Positions 1 to 8,777 of a DNA stretch of 32,611 nucleotides are shown here, piece by piece. The position numbers and the translations under genes were made by a program. The stretch spans positions 1 through 32,611 of the forward strand of contig JAATFC010000292.1 of the NCBI GenBank assembly GCA_015655435.1, given 5' to 3'. The notes beneath the pieces were generated by a model, which saw nothing but the letters and a program-made list of their open reading frames with translations, ran no database searches and had not been told where the DNA came from. The DNA is from Chitinophagales bacterium (GTDB lineage: Bacteria > Bacteroidota > Bacteroidia > Chitinophagales > Chitinophagaceae). Position 1 is the first letter of the stretch; each line of letters starts with the position of its first letter.

Positions 1-2
1 GT

Positions 3-908
3 CTATGTATTTTGTTTATTCTGCCCCGACTATTGTCGGCTCAGAACAAGCAAGGTAAAGAGATTGTCTTTGTCAATAATGCGCAATATACACTCAACTT
101 ACAGGCAAAGGTACTTGCAGCTTTTGAGCAACAGAAACCGTTGATATTGTCACAGTTGCAGGAGGAAGAGCGTAAAAGTCTGAACAACAAGAACAAGGCT
201 TCCGTTTCCGGACTTGCAACACCTAGAAAAAAAGACTTAAGCTCGGCACAAGTATATCAGGAAAATCTCGCAAGTGTGTTCATGGTTGGGATGCTTTCTC
301 GTTCGGCATGGGATACAATGCCCCATGCCGAACTTATGGCAACAGCATACGCGATCAACAGCGATGGCGTGTTTGCTACCAATTATCATGTAATGAGACC
401 GCTGCTGAGTGCCTCTGTATCTTCGACCAGCCGCAAAGTCAATATAGACAGTAGTTTAATATTTATTATGGATGGTTCGGGAAATATATATTTTGTTGAC
501 AGTCTGCTCGCCTATAACCAGGCCAATGACGTAGCCTTGTTCCGTGCCAATACGCGAGGGCAGAAAACAATACCGGTTCGATTTGGCGATGGTGCTGCTG
601 TAGGTGAACAAGTATTCTGCCTTTCACATCCGGACAATAACTTTTACTATTTTACCGAAGGAATCGTTAACCAATATTATGAATACATACAGCCCCACTC
701 CTCCGAGCAACGTTATGCAATGAACATAAGTGCTGATTACGCGGTAGGGTCGAGCGGTGGTCCTATTTTTGACAGGCGAGGCAATCTGGCTGGGATGGTT
801 TCCCTGACGCGTGCAATCTATGCTGGATACAACCAGCAAGGCCAACAGCAGATGATTCTGAAACAGGCAGTTCCTGTATCCTACATTAAAAGCCTAATCC
901 AACAATGA
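3..908 (+). CDS. Secreted trypsin-like serine protease (5' end outside window)
   Basis: The reading frame is open to the left edge. The first visible residues are hydrophobic (LCILFILPRLLSAQ), which looks like the core and cleavage site of a signal peptide, so the true start is probably upstream of the window and the TTG at 12 is not the start. The catalytic triad of a chymotrypsin-fold protease (S1C/HtrA-like) can be assigned: His at 387-389 (NYHVM), Asp at 528-530 (NDVALF) and Ser at 753-755 in GSSGGP. About 75 residues of mostly polar sequence separate the signal from the protease domain. No PDZ domain follows, since the protein ends about 50 residues after the catalytic Ser, so it is not a full DegP-type protease. 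The stop overlaps the start of the next gene by 4 bases (ATGA), indicating co-translation. Expected location is the periplasm or cell surface; the substrate is unknown. Confidence 0.85.
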   Translation, partial: LCILFILPRLLSAQNKQGKEIVFVNNAQYTLNLQAKVLAAFEQQKPLILSQLQEEERKSLNNKNKASVSGLATPRKKDLSSAQVYQENLASVFMVGMLSRSAWDTMPHAELMATAYAINSDGVFATNYHVMRPLLSASVSSTSRKVNIDSSLIFIMDGSGNIYFVDSLLAYNQANDVALFRANTRGQKTIPVRFGDGAAVGEQVFCLSHPDNNFYYFTEGIVNQYYEYIQPHSSEQRYAMNISADYAVGSSGGPIFDRRGNLAGMVSLTRAIYAGYNQQGQQQMILKQAVPVSYIKSLIQQ

Positions 909-1999
909 AAGCATTCTTTATAACCGTTGTCCTATCGACGCTGCTTTCTTTTTCTTATGCCCAAACCGGAAACGGAGTTTCGTTCGTTTCCGGTAAGAGC
1001 TGGGAAGAGGTAAAGGTAATGGCAAAGGAACAGCACAAGAAAATATTCATCGACTGTTATACTACATGGTGTACTTGGTGCAGGTGGCTGGACAGAAAAG
1101 TGTATCCCAACGATTCCGTGGCAGCGGCCATTGGCAAAGATTACATTGCACTTAGGCTACAGTTTGATTCCTCACAGAAAGACGATGCGGAAATAAAGGC
1201 TTGGTATGCGACTACGCATCAATTTATCAACGACTACGGTATTACGAGTTTTCCGACGTTGCTTTTTTTGGACGCAGATGGCTCACCCATCACGAAAACA
1301 GTGGGCGTAGAGACAGAAAACTACATACAGAAATTTCTCGTGATGCTAGAAGATGTCAAAGCACCACAAAACCAGTATTATCATCTTTTGTCTCGATATA
1401 AAAATGGAGATAGGGGTGTCATCTTCTTAAGAAATTTTATCACGGCTGGCAATACGGCGGGAGAGAGGGAAATAGCAGGCGATGCTTACAGAAAATATCT
1501 GGATGAGAACCTAAAGAAGTATGATAGCGGAAATGTAAAGTTTATAGCCCAGTCGACCTATTCATCCCAAGACCCGTATTTTGATACTTTGGCCACTAAT
1601 TACGCTATTTATGATTCGGCGGTAGGCATTCCGTTAATGGGTGACAGGGTTTTGAATATCATTTTTCATGAAAAAGCCTATCCGACCGTTTTTTATGGAA
1701 AAGGTCAGATTCCCGACTATCACTATACACTTAATGAACCCAACTGGAATGTTCTTTTTGAAAAAATAAACAAGAAATACCCTAAGTGGGCGCGCGCAGT
1801 CATTGCCTATGGTAAGGTTTGTTTTTACGAAGACCAGGAACTTTGGGAAAAATGGTATGAATCTTTGCAGGTTTTTACCAAGCAGTATAGGCAGGTTATA
1901 TTGCCCGAAACGTTGAGTGACTATGCGAAAAAAATACGAAAAAATTTCAGCAAAGATTCCGACAAAATCCAATTTGCGAAACAGCTTGAAATACGTTGA
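905..1999 (+). CDS. Secreted thioredoxin-fold protein with CxxC
   Basis: Residues 1-19 form a signal peptide ending in SYA-Q. Residues ~25-150 resemble the thioredoxin_7/DUF255-like fold: a beta strand (KKIFIDCYTTW) leads into W-C56-T-W-C59, followed by a helix. A cis-proline candidate lies in TSFPTLLFLDADG. The C-terminal ~210 residues match nothing I recognise and contain no further CxxC. The ATG overlaps the stop of the upstream protease (ATGA, 905-908), so the two are translationally coupled. This suggests a joint role in envelope protein folding or quality control; that is an inference. The CxxC could make it a thiol reductase, isomerase or oxidase, which sequence alone cannot decide. 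It converges with the MutS-like gene, leaving 35 bases with no clear terminator. Confidence 0.8.
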   Translation: MKAFFITVVLSTLLSFSYAQTGNGVSFVSGKSWEEVKVMAKEQHKKIFIDCYTTWCTWCRWLDRKVYPNDSVAAAIGKDYIALRLQFDSSQKDDAEIKAWYATTHQFINDYGITSFPTLLFLDADGSPITKTVGVETENYIQKFLVMLEDVKAPQNQYYHLLSRYKNGDRGVIFLRNFITAGNTAGEREIAGDAYRKYLDENLKKYDSGNVKFIAQSTYSSQDPYFDTLATNYAIYDSAVGIPLMGDRVLNIIFHEKAYPTVFYGKGQIPDYHYTLNEPNWNVLFEKINKKYPKWARAVIAYGKVCFYEDQELWEKWYESLQVFTKQYRQVILPETLSDYAKKIRKNFSKDSDKIQFAKQLEIR

Positions 2000-2034
2000 A
2001 TGCACAGAGAGCAGGATAAACTTAGTTCAAAAAT

Positions 2035-3336
2035 TTACAGCCGCTCCAACTGATTGATGACTCCTTCCCTTTGTAGGATTAGGTAGCCAATACGGTCATT
2101 GCTAACACCTTCCCTAAGTTGATAGCTGAAATAAAGCTCACCATTATCATCATGTGTCTCAAAATAGCGGAAAGCTATATTGGGGTAGCCTTTGAGGTCT
2201 TCTTCAATCTCGTAAAGATGTGTGGAAAGCAGGAATAACGAATGGTTTACTTTTCGGAAACCCTCTATGACTGCAATACTGCAACGCATTGCATCGCGTA
2301 CATTGGTTCCCTTGAATAGTTCATCAATCAGAACCAGCCATTTTTTGTTGTCGGATATGCGTTCGACAGTGTCTTTTATGCGTTTTACTTCATTGAAAAA
2401 ATAACTTTCGCCTTGCAGGATATTGTCCGTTACCTGAATATTGCTGAACAGTCCGTCGAAGTAACATAGTTCCAGTTTTTTTGCCGGAACACCGATGCCA
2501 AGATGTGCCAGATATACGGAAAGTCCGACCGCCTTGATGAACGTGCTTTTGCCCGCCATATTGGCTCCTGTAAGAAAAAGGAAATTTTTCTCTTGAGAAA
2601 ATGATATGTTGTATGGAACTGGATTACGCAACAGTGGATGAAAAAGTCCCTCTGCTCGTAAAAAAGGCGCATCCGACTCTATGAAAGTAGGTAATTCGAA
2701 TTGGTGTTTCTGGTACGCTATTGCCAGACTCATCCATGCATCTAATATGCCAAAAGCCTGTAATGCCGATTGAATATCCGTTTTGTAAGTCTGCATCATG
2801 TAGCCAAGGTTGAGTTCCTCGGCTGCGGTTGTTTTTTCTTTCAAAAAAGACTGGAATTGGGTTTTGTCCAATACTCTTTTCAGTGCCAAAAGCGCGTGGC
2901 GGATAACGGGTAAGGAATCGACTTCCGTAAGCAATACATGCAACTCCTGGATACCTTTCAGAAAATCAATAAACTGCCTGACCGAATATTTTACAGCACC
3001 GAAACTATTGGTATTCAGCACGCGGTATATCGCAACGTTCATAGCATTGGCGGGATAAGGAATCGGGGCGATACGGCTATGGTAAAACTTGTCAATCAAT
3101 AACAACGTACCATTCGTAATTTTTTGTGGCCAGGTTGGGATCAATTGGGTAAAATGTCGGATGACTTGTTGTCGATCATTTATCTGCTGAATATTGTTCA
3201 TTGGCCTAGCCAGCAAATGTTGCAGTTGTTCCCGACCATAAGATGTCGTTGTATAGTTCAACAAATGAAAGACAGACTGCTCTTCCATTCTATTGAATAT
3301 TCCCAAATCATTGAGTGTCTGTTGGTCTATCTGCAA
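2035..3336 (-). CDS. MutS-like ATPase lacking the mismatch-recognition domain
   Basis: A 433-residue protein with the MutS-family core (helical lever/clamp plus ABC-type ATPase). Walker A is GANMAGKST (257-265), Walker B is WLVLIDE (333-339) followed by LFKGTN, and an H-loop candidate STHLYE starts near 371. It is about half the length of MutS (about 850 residues): the N-terminal mismatch-binding and connector domains are absent. No Smr nuclease domain is present, so it is not MutS2 either. Such short MutS-related proteins are common in Bacteroidota, and a role in mismatch repair should not be assumed. The start is a TTG (3334-3336): the N-terminus MQIDQQTLNDLGIF looks like the usual start of this family as I remember it, and I see no in-frame ATG just upstream. 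The next ATG is residue 17. Confidence 0.8.
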   Translation of the reverse strand: MQIDQQTLNDLGIFNRMEEQSVFHLLNYTTTSYGREQLQHLLARPMNNIQQINDRQQVIRHFTQLIPTWPQKITNGTLLLIDKFYHSRIAPIPYPANAMNVAIYRVLNTNSFGAVKYSVRQFIDFLKGIQELHVLLTEVDSLPVIRHALLALKRVLDKTQFQSFLKEKTTAAEELNLGYMMQTYKTDIQSALQAFGILDAWMSLAIAYQKHQFELPTFIESDAPFLRAEGLFHPLLRNPVPYNISFSQEKNFLFLTGANMAGKSTFIKAVGLSVYLAHLGIGVPAKKLELCYFDGLFSNIQVTDNILQGESYFFNEVKRIKDTVERISDNKKWLVLIDELFKGTNVRDAMRCSIAVIEGFRKVNHSLFLLSTHLYEIEEDLKGYPNIAFRYFETHDDNGELYFSYQLREGVSNDRIGYLILQREGVINQLERL

Positions 3337-3388
3337 AGAAATTAGGATTTATAAATGAAGAATTATAATTTTTAGTTTCAATTTAAAT

Positions 3389-4774
3389 CTATCCTCTATC
3401 AAACTTGAGCCGTTGTCCCTTAATAGATTCGTCAAACTGCCCTTTTCCATAAACCAGATGTCCACTGACAAAAGTATATTGGATACTTGAAGAGAAAACC
3501 GTTCCTTCCAATGGGCTCCATGCGCATTTGTACAAAAGATTTTCCGGCGTAACCGTGTAAGGTTTGTTCAGGCCCACCAATACCAAGTCTGCAAAATAAC
3601 CTTCACGGATATAGCCACGGTCTTTTATCTGAAAACAATCCGCAACGGAGTGACTCATTTTTTCCACGGCTTTTTCCAGCGTTATTTTTCCTTCCTTTAC
3701 ATATTGAAGCATCAATTGCAGACTATGCTGTATCAACGGTAACCCCGCAGCCGCGTTGTCATAGTTGGCATCAGGCAATAGTTCCAGTTTGCCATTGGAG
3801 TCGCGTTGATAACCTTTTTCCGAAAGGAGATGTGGCGCGTGGTCTGTCGCAATTACATCGATACGGTCGTCCAATAAGGCCTCCCACAATGCCGTACGGT
3901 CTTCGGCAGTCTTTACCGCTGGATTGCATTTTATCTGGTAGCCTTTTGTTTGATAGTCTGCATCCGAATAAGTCAAGTGATGGACACAAACTTCGGACGT
4001 TATTTTTTTGTCTTTCAAGGGGATTGTATTGGTGAACTGTGACAGTTCCAACGCGTCCGTTATGTGCAATATGTGCAAACGTGTTCCATGCTTTTTAGCC
4101 AAACCAATAGCCTTGGAGGACGACGCAAAACAGTTTTCAGCATTGCGTATTAGCGGATGGTCTTCGGGACGAAGGTGTCCGTTGCGCTCCGCAAAAATGC
4201 GCTTATAGTTTTTCTGGATAATGGATTGTTCCTCGCAGTGCGTGGCAATCAACATCTCGCTTCCTGCAAAGACTTTTTCCAAAATCTTCGGGTCGTCGAC
4301 CAACATATTGCCCATAGAGGAACCCATGAAAATCTTGACCCCGGCGATGTCGTTCTTATATTGGTTGGCTTCCAATATGTCTTCCAGATTGTCGTTGGAA
4401 GTGCCCATGTAGAAAGAATAATTAGCGAGAGAAGTTGCTTTTCCAATAGCATATTTATCTTCCAATAGTTGATGTGTCAGTGCCGGAGGTTTGGTATTGG
4501 GCATTTCCATAAAGCTTGTAACACCGCCCGCAACCGCAGCTTTTGCCTCCGTATATATATTGGCTTTTTGTGTCAGTCCCGGTTCGCGGAAATGTACTTG
4601 GTCATCAATTACGCCGGGAAGCAAGGTCAGTCCTTCCGCATTGATTTCCTTAATGTTTGTGGGGTTTTCGATGATATTGGCTATCTGTTCGATGCGTTGG
4701 TTTTTGATGCGGACGTCGCCGTAGAAGCGCAATCCTTCGTTGACTACCTGGGCATTTCTGATGATATATTCCAT
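3389..4774 (-). CDS. pyrC: Dihydroorotase (amidohydrolase superfamily)
   Basis: Catalyses reversible cyclisation of carbamoyl-aspartate to dihydroorotate, the third step of de novo pyrimidine synthesis, in the cytosol. I use the ATG at 4774 (MEYIIRNAQVV, 461 residues), because a longer frame back to 4831 would run through the divergent promoter region. Metal and substrate residues visible: DDQVHFREPG (57-66), K147 (GVKIFMGSS, the carboxylated Lys), H179 (THCEE), H237 (LHILHIT), D311 (ATDHAPH) and N93 (MPNT). The first His of the usual HxH pair is Gln (Q59). I believe this is shared by Bacteroidota homologues annotated as dihydroorotase, but cannot check. Hydantoinase or allantoinase is the main alternative; HFREPG and MPNT favour dihydroorotase. 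It is transcribed divergently from the HAD gene at 4830 with 55 bp between the starts. Confidence 0.85.
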   Translation of the reverse strand: MEYIIRNAQVVNEGLRFYGDVRIKNQRIEQIANIIENPTNIKEINAEGLTLLPGVIDDQVHFREPGLTQKANIYTEAKAAVAGGVTSFMEMPNTKPPALTHQLLEDKYAIGKATSLANYSFYMGTSNDNLEDILEANQYKNDIAGVKIFMGSSMGNMLVDDPKILEKVFAGSEMLIATHCEEQSIIQKNYKRIFAERNGHLRPEDHPLIRNAENCFASSSKAIGLAKKHGTRLHILHITDALELSQFTNTIPLKDKKITSEVCVHHLTYSDADYQTKGYQIKCNPAVKTAEDRTALWEALLDDRIDVIATDHAPHLLSEKGYQRDSNGKLELLPDANYDNAAAGLPLIQHSLQLMLQYVKEGKITLEKAVEKMSHSVADCFQIKDRGYIREGYFADLVLVGLNKPYTVTPENLLYKCAWSPLEGTVFSSSIQYTFVSGHLVYGKGQFDESIKGQRLKFDRG

Positions 4775-4789
4775 GTTGGCGACTTTGGT

Positions 4790-4797
4790 GCAAGGTA
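4790..4797 (-). promoter_or_regulatory. Candidate -7 box of the dihydroorotase promoter
   Basis: On the minus strand TACCTTGC lies about 15 bases before the ATG at 4774. It resembles the Bacteroidota -7 element TAnnTTTG but is one T short. No convincing -33 TTG is visible. Confidence 0.35.
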
Positions 4798-4818
4798 AAA
4801 CATGATGCGCTATTTGCT

Positions 4819-4826
4819 TACTTTTG
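4819..4826 (+). promoter_or_regulatory. -7 box of the HAD-hydrolase promoter
   Basis: TACTTTTG matches the Bacteroidota -7 consensus TAnnTTTG exactly. The ATG at 4830 begins only 4 bases after it, where transcription would be expected to start, so the mRNA may be leaderless. No good -33 TTG is present at the expected distance. Confidence 0.55.
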
Positions 4827-4829
4827 CAC

Positions 4830-5525
4830 ATGACTTATCAAAATATCTTCTTTGACCTCGACCATACAATCTGGGATTTTGAATCCAATGCAAAAGAGAC
4901 AATTCAAGAGGTTTTCAACCAAACAAATCTGCAAGAAAGAGGTATTCACGATTTTGATATTTTCTTTCAACATTATAGTGTGCACAACGCAAAACTTTGG
5001 GATTTGTACACCAAAGGCCGTGTCAAGCAGGACGTACTGAAATGGAAACGTATGTACTTGTCGATGCTGGATTTTAAGATTGCGGACGAGGCGTTGGCAA
5101 GGGAGATGGACAAACAATTCCTGACGATATTGTCCACAAAAAGTAAAGTGTTTCCGCATACGTTTGAGATATTGGATTACCTATTGGAAAAAAACTATCG
5201 GCTGCATCTTATCACTAACGGATTTGATGCGATACAGGCAGGCAAACTGAAAAGCAGCCGTTTGGATAAATATTTTGAAAACGTCGTAACTTCCGAGGCA
5301 AGCGGCAGCCTAAAACCTAAACCTGAAATTTTTGAATATGCGTTGAATGCCGCAAAAGCTGAAAAGCAATCCAGCATTATGATTGGTGATAATCAGGATG
5401 CAGATATAGCCGGAGCAAACAACGTCGATATCGACACCGTTTGGGTAAATCATATTGATGCAAAACAGATTGTCCCCTCGAAATATACGATTACGTCATT
5501 AAAGCAGTTGAAAGGAATATTGTAG
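4830..5525 (+). CDS. HAD-superfamily hydrolase, YjjG/YfnB-like nucleotidase
   Basis: A 231-residue HAD subfamily IA phosphatase. Motif I is FFDLDHTIWDFESN (nucleophile and general acid are the two Asp of DLD), motif II LITNGF, motif III Lys in KPKPEIF, motif IV IGDNQDADIAGA. The DHTIWDFE stretch and the overall length point to the YjjG/YfnB group, whose characterised members dephosphorylate (non-canonical) pyrimidine nucleoside monophosphates. The start is the ATG at 4830; a TTG two codons upstream lies inside the -7 promoter box and is unlikely. Divergence from dihydroorotase fits a pyrimidine-related role, but substrate range in HAD proteins is hard to predict. Confidence 0.8.
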   Translation: MTYQNIFFDLDHTIWDFESNAKETIQEVFNQTNLQERGIHDFDIFFQHYSVHNAKLWDLYTKGRVKQDVLKWKRMYLSMLDFKIADEALAREMDKQFLTILSTKSKVFPHTFEILDYLLEKNYRLHLITNGFDAIQAGKLKSSRLDKYFENVVTSEASGSLKPKPEIFEYALNAAKAEKQSSIMIGDNQDADIAGANNVDIDTVWVNHIDAKQIVPSKYTITSLKQLKGIL

Positions 5526-5603
5526 GCAACTACAATGGTTTATATAATAAAACAAATAACAACGATATAAAAAATACCATTTATGATTAATTACATTGAT
5601 ACA

Positions 5604-5632
5604 AGGTTTGTTAGTTTATTACTCATGCTAAC
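5604..5632 (-). repeat. Orphan-gene-associated motif, copy A
   Basis: Read on the minus strand: GTTAGC, 11 bases, ACTAACAAACCT. The outer GTTAG and the inner CTAAC form a short inverted pair. A second copy at 15997-16026 has the same GTTAGC and the identical 12-mer ACTAACAAACCT with a 12-base spacer. The TAG stop of the adjacent orphan gene lies inside this copy. Confidence 0.6.
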
Positions 5633-6218
5633 GTGGTGTAAAAACTACATACTTTGTTGTTTTACTAGACTTTAGTTTTTTTAAATATCGACTGCAGTTT
5701 TTGTGAATGAGCGTTAATTCATTAATTAGCGGGGTTAATTTAAATTCTTGTTTTTTGTCACCAAGTTGAAAAATAAATACCATTTCATCTTTTATAATCG
5801 CCCTGCGAATAAAGTATGAAGAGTTATCAAATAACTCAAATTCCTTTCTGTTTGAAACAACAGTTTCAATTATTCCTTTAAATTCTGTTGAGTTATTTAT
5901 ACAATAATCAAATTTTTCATCAATATGTGTTAAGTAATTTCGTGCTAATTTATTCTTCAAAGAAGAAGAGTCTTCAGTAACCATTAAAACTTTTTGCAAA
6001 TACGCTGTTCTTTCTCTCGCGGATATCTTATTAGAAAATATATACGATGAAATTATTGCGGCATTTGTCAAAGCTGTTTGAAGGTTGTACCAAATGCCTT
6101 TTAACTTATAGCTATATTTAATTTTAATTAATTCTTCAAATTCGCGGAAGTTAACCATAGAAAAATTACAATACATGAATACTTCCTCAACTAAAAGATA
6201 TTGCTGTTCAGTATTCAT
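5628..6218 (-). CDS. Hypothetical protein, AT-rich orphan gene
   Basis: I do not recognise this protein. It has 196 residues if it starts at the ATG at 6218 (MNTEQQYLLVEEVF) or 209 from an upstream ATG at 6257. No signal peptide or clear transmembrane helix; predominantly helical in appearance, rich in Lys, Asn, Ile and Phe, with a basic C-terminal tail. The DNA is visibly poorer in GC than its surroundings: three sampled 60-base lines (5701-5880) hold 51 G/C of 180, against 27 of 60 in a line of the neighbouring HAD gene. Its stop codon lies within the repeat motif at 5604-5632, a copy of which also flanks the other AT-rich orphan gene of this window. Both facts suggest horizontal acquisition. 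Function unknown. Confidence 0.6.
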   Translation of the reverse strand: MNTEQQYLLVEEVFMYCNFSMVNFREFEELIKIKYSYKLKGIWYNLQTALTNAAIISSYIFSNKISARERTAYLQKVLMVTEDSSSLKNKLARNYLTHIDEKFDYCINNSTEFKGIIETVVSNRKEFELFDNSSYFIRRAIIKDEMVFIFQLGDKKQEFKLTPLINELTLIHKNCSRYLKKLKSSKTTKYVVFTPR

Positions 6219-6386
6219 TTGAATGTTCTCGCCGTGTTTGGCATTATTACCAACCATATCGAAGGTTTTTTTGAAATTATACTAGGGAATAAATTATTGA
6301 TAATAACACCAAACAATAGAGATAGAAGAGTCCCGCGTTGGCACCTGCCACACTCGAGAAGAATAGTAAAAATAACCGAATGCAAG

Positions 6387-8636
6387 TTATTCTACCCGTA
6401 CTATTCTCAGATAATGAAGGAGTGCCTGATTGACCATTTTGCTATTCATATTCTCATTCTGTTTCCCGTAGGAAAGCGTGAGCGTATGCGAGCCCTTTGA
6501 TAGAGAAACGATAAGCGGGTTGGAAAATCCATGGTATTGCCACAATCTTAATCCTCTTTGCGGAAATACAAAAGTTCCGGCAGTATTGCCATCCACCAAT
6601 AGCGTTCTGTTAGCAGAAATATTGTCATCCGTCAACGTTCCGTTACCATTTGCATAGTCAAAGTCCAATATGTATTTTCCGGTTTCTGGAATATCGACCG
6701 AAATGCCCAGCGTGGTATTTTTGGATGTGGAAATTTCTATAGGATATTGTCCGGAAAGGTTTCGGATATCGGCAAACTGCGGACTGGATTCTTTTTGCGT
6801 AAGTGGCTGGATGATTTCAGTGTTAAGCGGATATATTCTTGCCGGTTCGCTGGCAAAGCTTTCAACGCCTGTGGCATCTACGGCAATTATTTGATATTCT
6901 GTATAAGTCTTCGCTTCAGGCACATCATAATGGTTACCGTTAATCGATCTGTCCGGAACCTGGTCAATCTTTATGCCGTTGCGCAGGATTTTATACGTAG
7001 CAGCATGCAGCACTTTTGTCCATGCCAGCGTAGTATTGGTAAACATGTATGCACTAGGCGTTTCCGGTGAAAAGATGACAGGAGTTTTCTTAATCTTTTC
7101 ATCCGAAAATCTGTCTTCCAATTGAATCTGGATAGTATGTGTGCCTTTTAGATTGGATTTTACGAAAGGTTCTGATTTTTTTCCATCAATGGAAAAAGAA
7201 GCTATTTTATTACCCGTTCCTTTGACCTCAATGTTCAGTATCGCTTGACGATAGCGGAAATTGCGCAATGATTTGTCCGTAGAAAATTGATTAGGAACAA
7301 AAGGATGAAATTCCAGTCTGTCTGACTCGAACTGCAAACCGAAAAATATGCGGTGCACGATGCTCAGGTTGCCAGCGATGCTCCACAACATATTGCTGGA
7401 ATTGGTCTGCGTATGAAAATCTCCGTCTTCCGCAATGAAATTTTCTTTGTTGGTGGCATATATTGCCGCTGCACGATATATTGTCGCTATGCTTTCTGTT
7501 ACATTGGCTTCACTACCGCTGACGGCAGAAGCCCACATCCAATAAGACTGTACGAAAGGCCAGACCGCATTGTTGTGATAAGGAGAAATATTGGCTATCT
7601 GAGGATAAATGCAGGGAATACCAAACGGTGTCTGTGCCACGGAATCCATGATGCTGCGAGCTTGTTTGGCATCGGCAATACCGAAGATGATACATAAAGC
7701 CTCGCCAAGTGATTCGGATTTGGTTGAAGCACTTAGGAATCCCCGACCATATAGGTATTGACCGTAATAGCCTTTTTCTGGTAGCCATAGATATTTGTTG
7801 ATTCCAGTTTTGATTCTTTCCGCTAAGGACTGAAAGCGAACTACATCTTCTTTCTCTCCCAATAGCGCTGCCATCTTGGAGGCAATCACACGCGCTTCAT
7901 AGTTGATGGCATTGGTGCCAAGGCACTCGGATATAGCAATATCCGCCGGCTGAGCCCATCTTGGATAGGTTTCTTCTCTCCAGTCAAGAAAAGAGGATTC
8001 GCCCTTGACCATTCCTGTAACCGGATTGACGACCAAAGCCTCATCCTGCTCTATGGTATTTTTGATGATTTGGTATGCTTCCGCCAGCCATGCCCTGTCT
8101 CCCGTGACTTTGTATATCTGCCATGCGGCTATTGTCCATACGATGCGATCCGTTGAAACTGGGTAGGAACCACCAGTTCCCGTATCTTGTATGATTTTAC
8201 CGTTTTTGGTTTTTTTCAACAGGCTCATTTTGCATATATCCGGACGCATATAGGACATAGCAAGCAATGTGCTGTAGCTGACATCCCGTGTCCATACACC
8301 TCCCCAGAGTTGCCCTGTACGCCATGTGCTGTCTTTTTCTATCAGGTTGGTCATCTCCTCCAACGCTAGATTGTATATGCCATCAGAGACGGGGATTCCT
8401 GATTGAAAACTGGGATACGCAGATAGATCTTTCTTCAAGGTCCAACTTGCAGGCTGTATTGGATAGTCCGTACGTATGCCATTGTAGTCTACGTTAGCGA
8501 CCCACTTGCTTTGCCTAACTTTGTCTTTCTCGATGGTAAAATATTCGGATTTGTATAAGGGCAAATCGGTGGTTTGGGAAAAAGCCGAATTGACACAAGA
8601 ACATAGTACTAATGCCAAACAGATTGGTTGCTTCAT
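6387..8636 (-). CDS. Secreted multidomain glycoside hydrolase (MGH1/GH63-like)
   Basis: A 749-residue exported protein. Residues 1-20 form a signal peptide (cleavage near AFS-Q). Residues ~70-460 look like an (alpha/alpha)6-barrel glycosidase of the MGH1/GH63 type: GGVWTRDVSYS with D118, a GGSYPVSTDR stretch with D163, FLDWREE near 217-222, and later GDFHTQTNSSNMLWS. I cannot assign the catalytic acid and base with certainty. A beta-rich linker follows, then a fibronectin-III-like segment at ~525-605 (TLAWTKVLHAATYKILRNG), then a galactose-binding/CBM35-like domain from ~615 to the end. No sus-type genes, regulator or transporter lie beside it, so it appears to work alone. Substrate unknown; alpha-linked glycans are plausible for the fold. 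Confidence 0.75.
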   Translation of the reverse strand: MKQPICLALVLCSCVNSAFSQTTDLPLYKSEYFTIEKDKVRQSKWVANVDYNGIRTDYPIQPASWTLKKDLSAYPSFQSGIPVSDGIYNLALEEMTNLIEKDSTWRTGQLWGGVWTRDVSYSTLLAMSYMRPDICKMSLLKKTKNGKIIQDTGTGGSYPVSTDRIVWTIAAWQIYKVTGDRAWLAEAYQIIKNTIEQDEALVVNPVTGMVKGESSFLDWREETYPRWAQPADIAISECLGTNAINYEARVIASKMAALLGEKEDVVRFQSLAERIKTGINKYLWLPEKGYYGQYLYGRGFLSASTKSESLGEALCIIFGIADAKQARSIMDSVAQTPFGIPCIYPQIANISPYHNNAVWPFVQSYWMWASAVSGSEANVTESIATIYRAAAIYATNKENFIAEDGDFHTQTNSSNMLWSIAGNLSIVHRIFFGLQFESDRLEFHPFVPNQFSTDKSLRNFRYRQAILNIEVKGTGNKIASFSIDGKKSEPFVKSNLKGTHTIQIQLEDRFSDEKIKKTPVIFSPETPSAYMFTNTTLAWTKVLHAATYKILRNGIKIDQVPDRSINGNHYDVPEAKTYTEYQIIAVDATGVESFASEPARIYPLNTEIIQPLTQKESSPQFADIRNLSGQYPIEISTSKNTTLGISVDIPETGKYILDFDYANGNGTLTDDNISANRTLLVDGNTAGTFVFPQRGLRLWQYHGFSNPLIVSLSKGSHTLTLSYGKQNENMNSKMVNQALLHYLRIVRVE

Positions 8637-8777
8637 AACGATTTTATAATAGAGATTGTATGAGATTGGGTCTGTAATATAAGGAAGAATTTTATTAACC
8701 CTATGAGCATCTAAGAAGGAAATAGGTTAATATTTTGTAAACTCAATAAAGTACTATTCACAATTCAAAAATCCATT

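Noticed and set aside
4775-4831. Longer start for dihydroorotase (19 extra residues)
   Set aside because: The extension MCKSKQIAHHVLPCTKVAN has no family counterpart and would run through both divergent promoter boxes.
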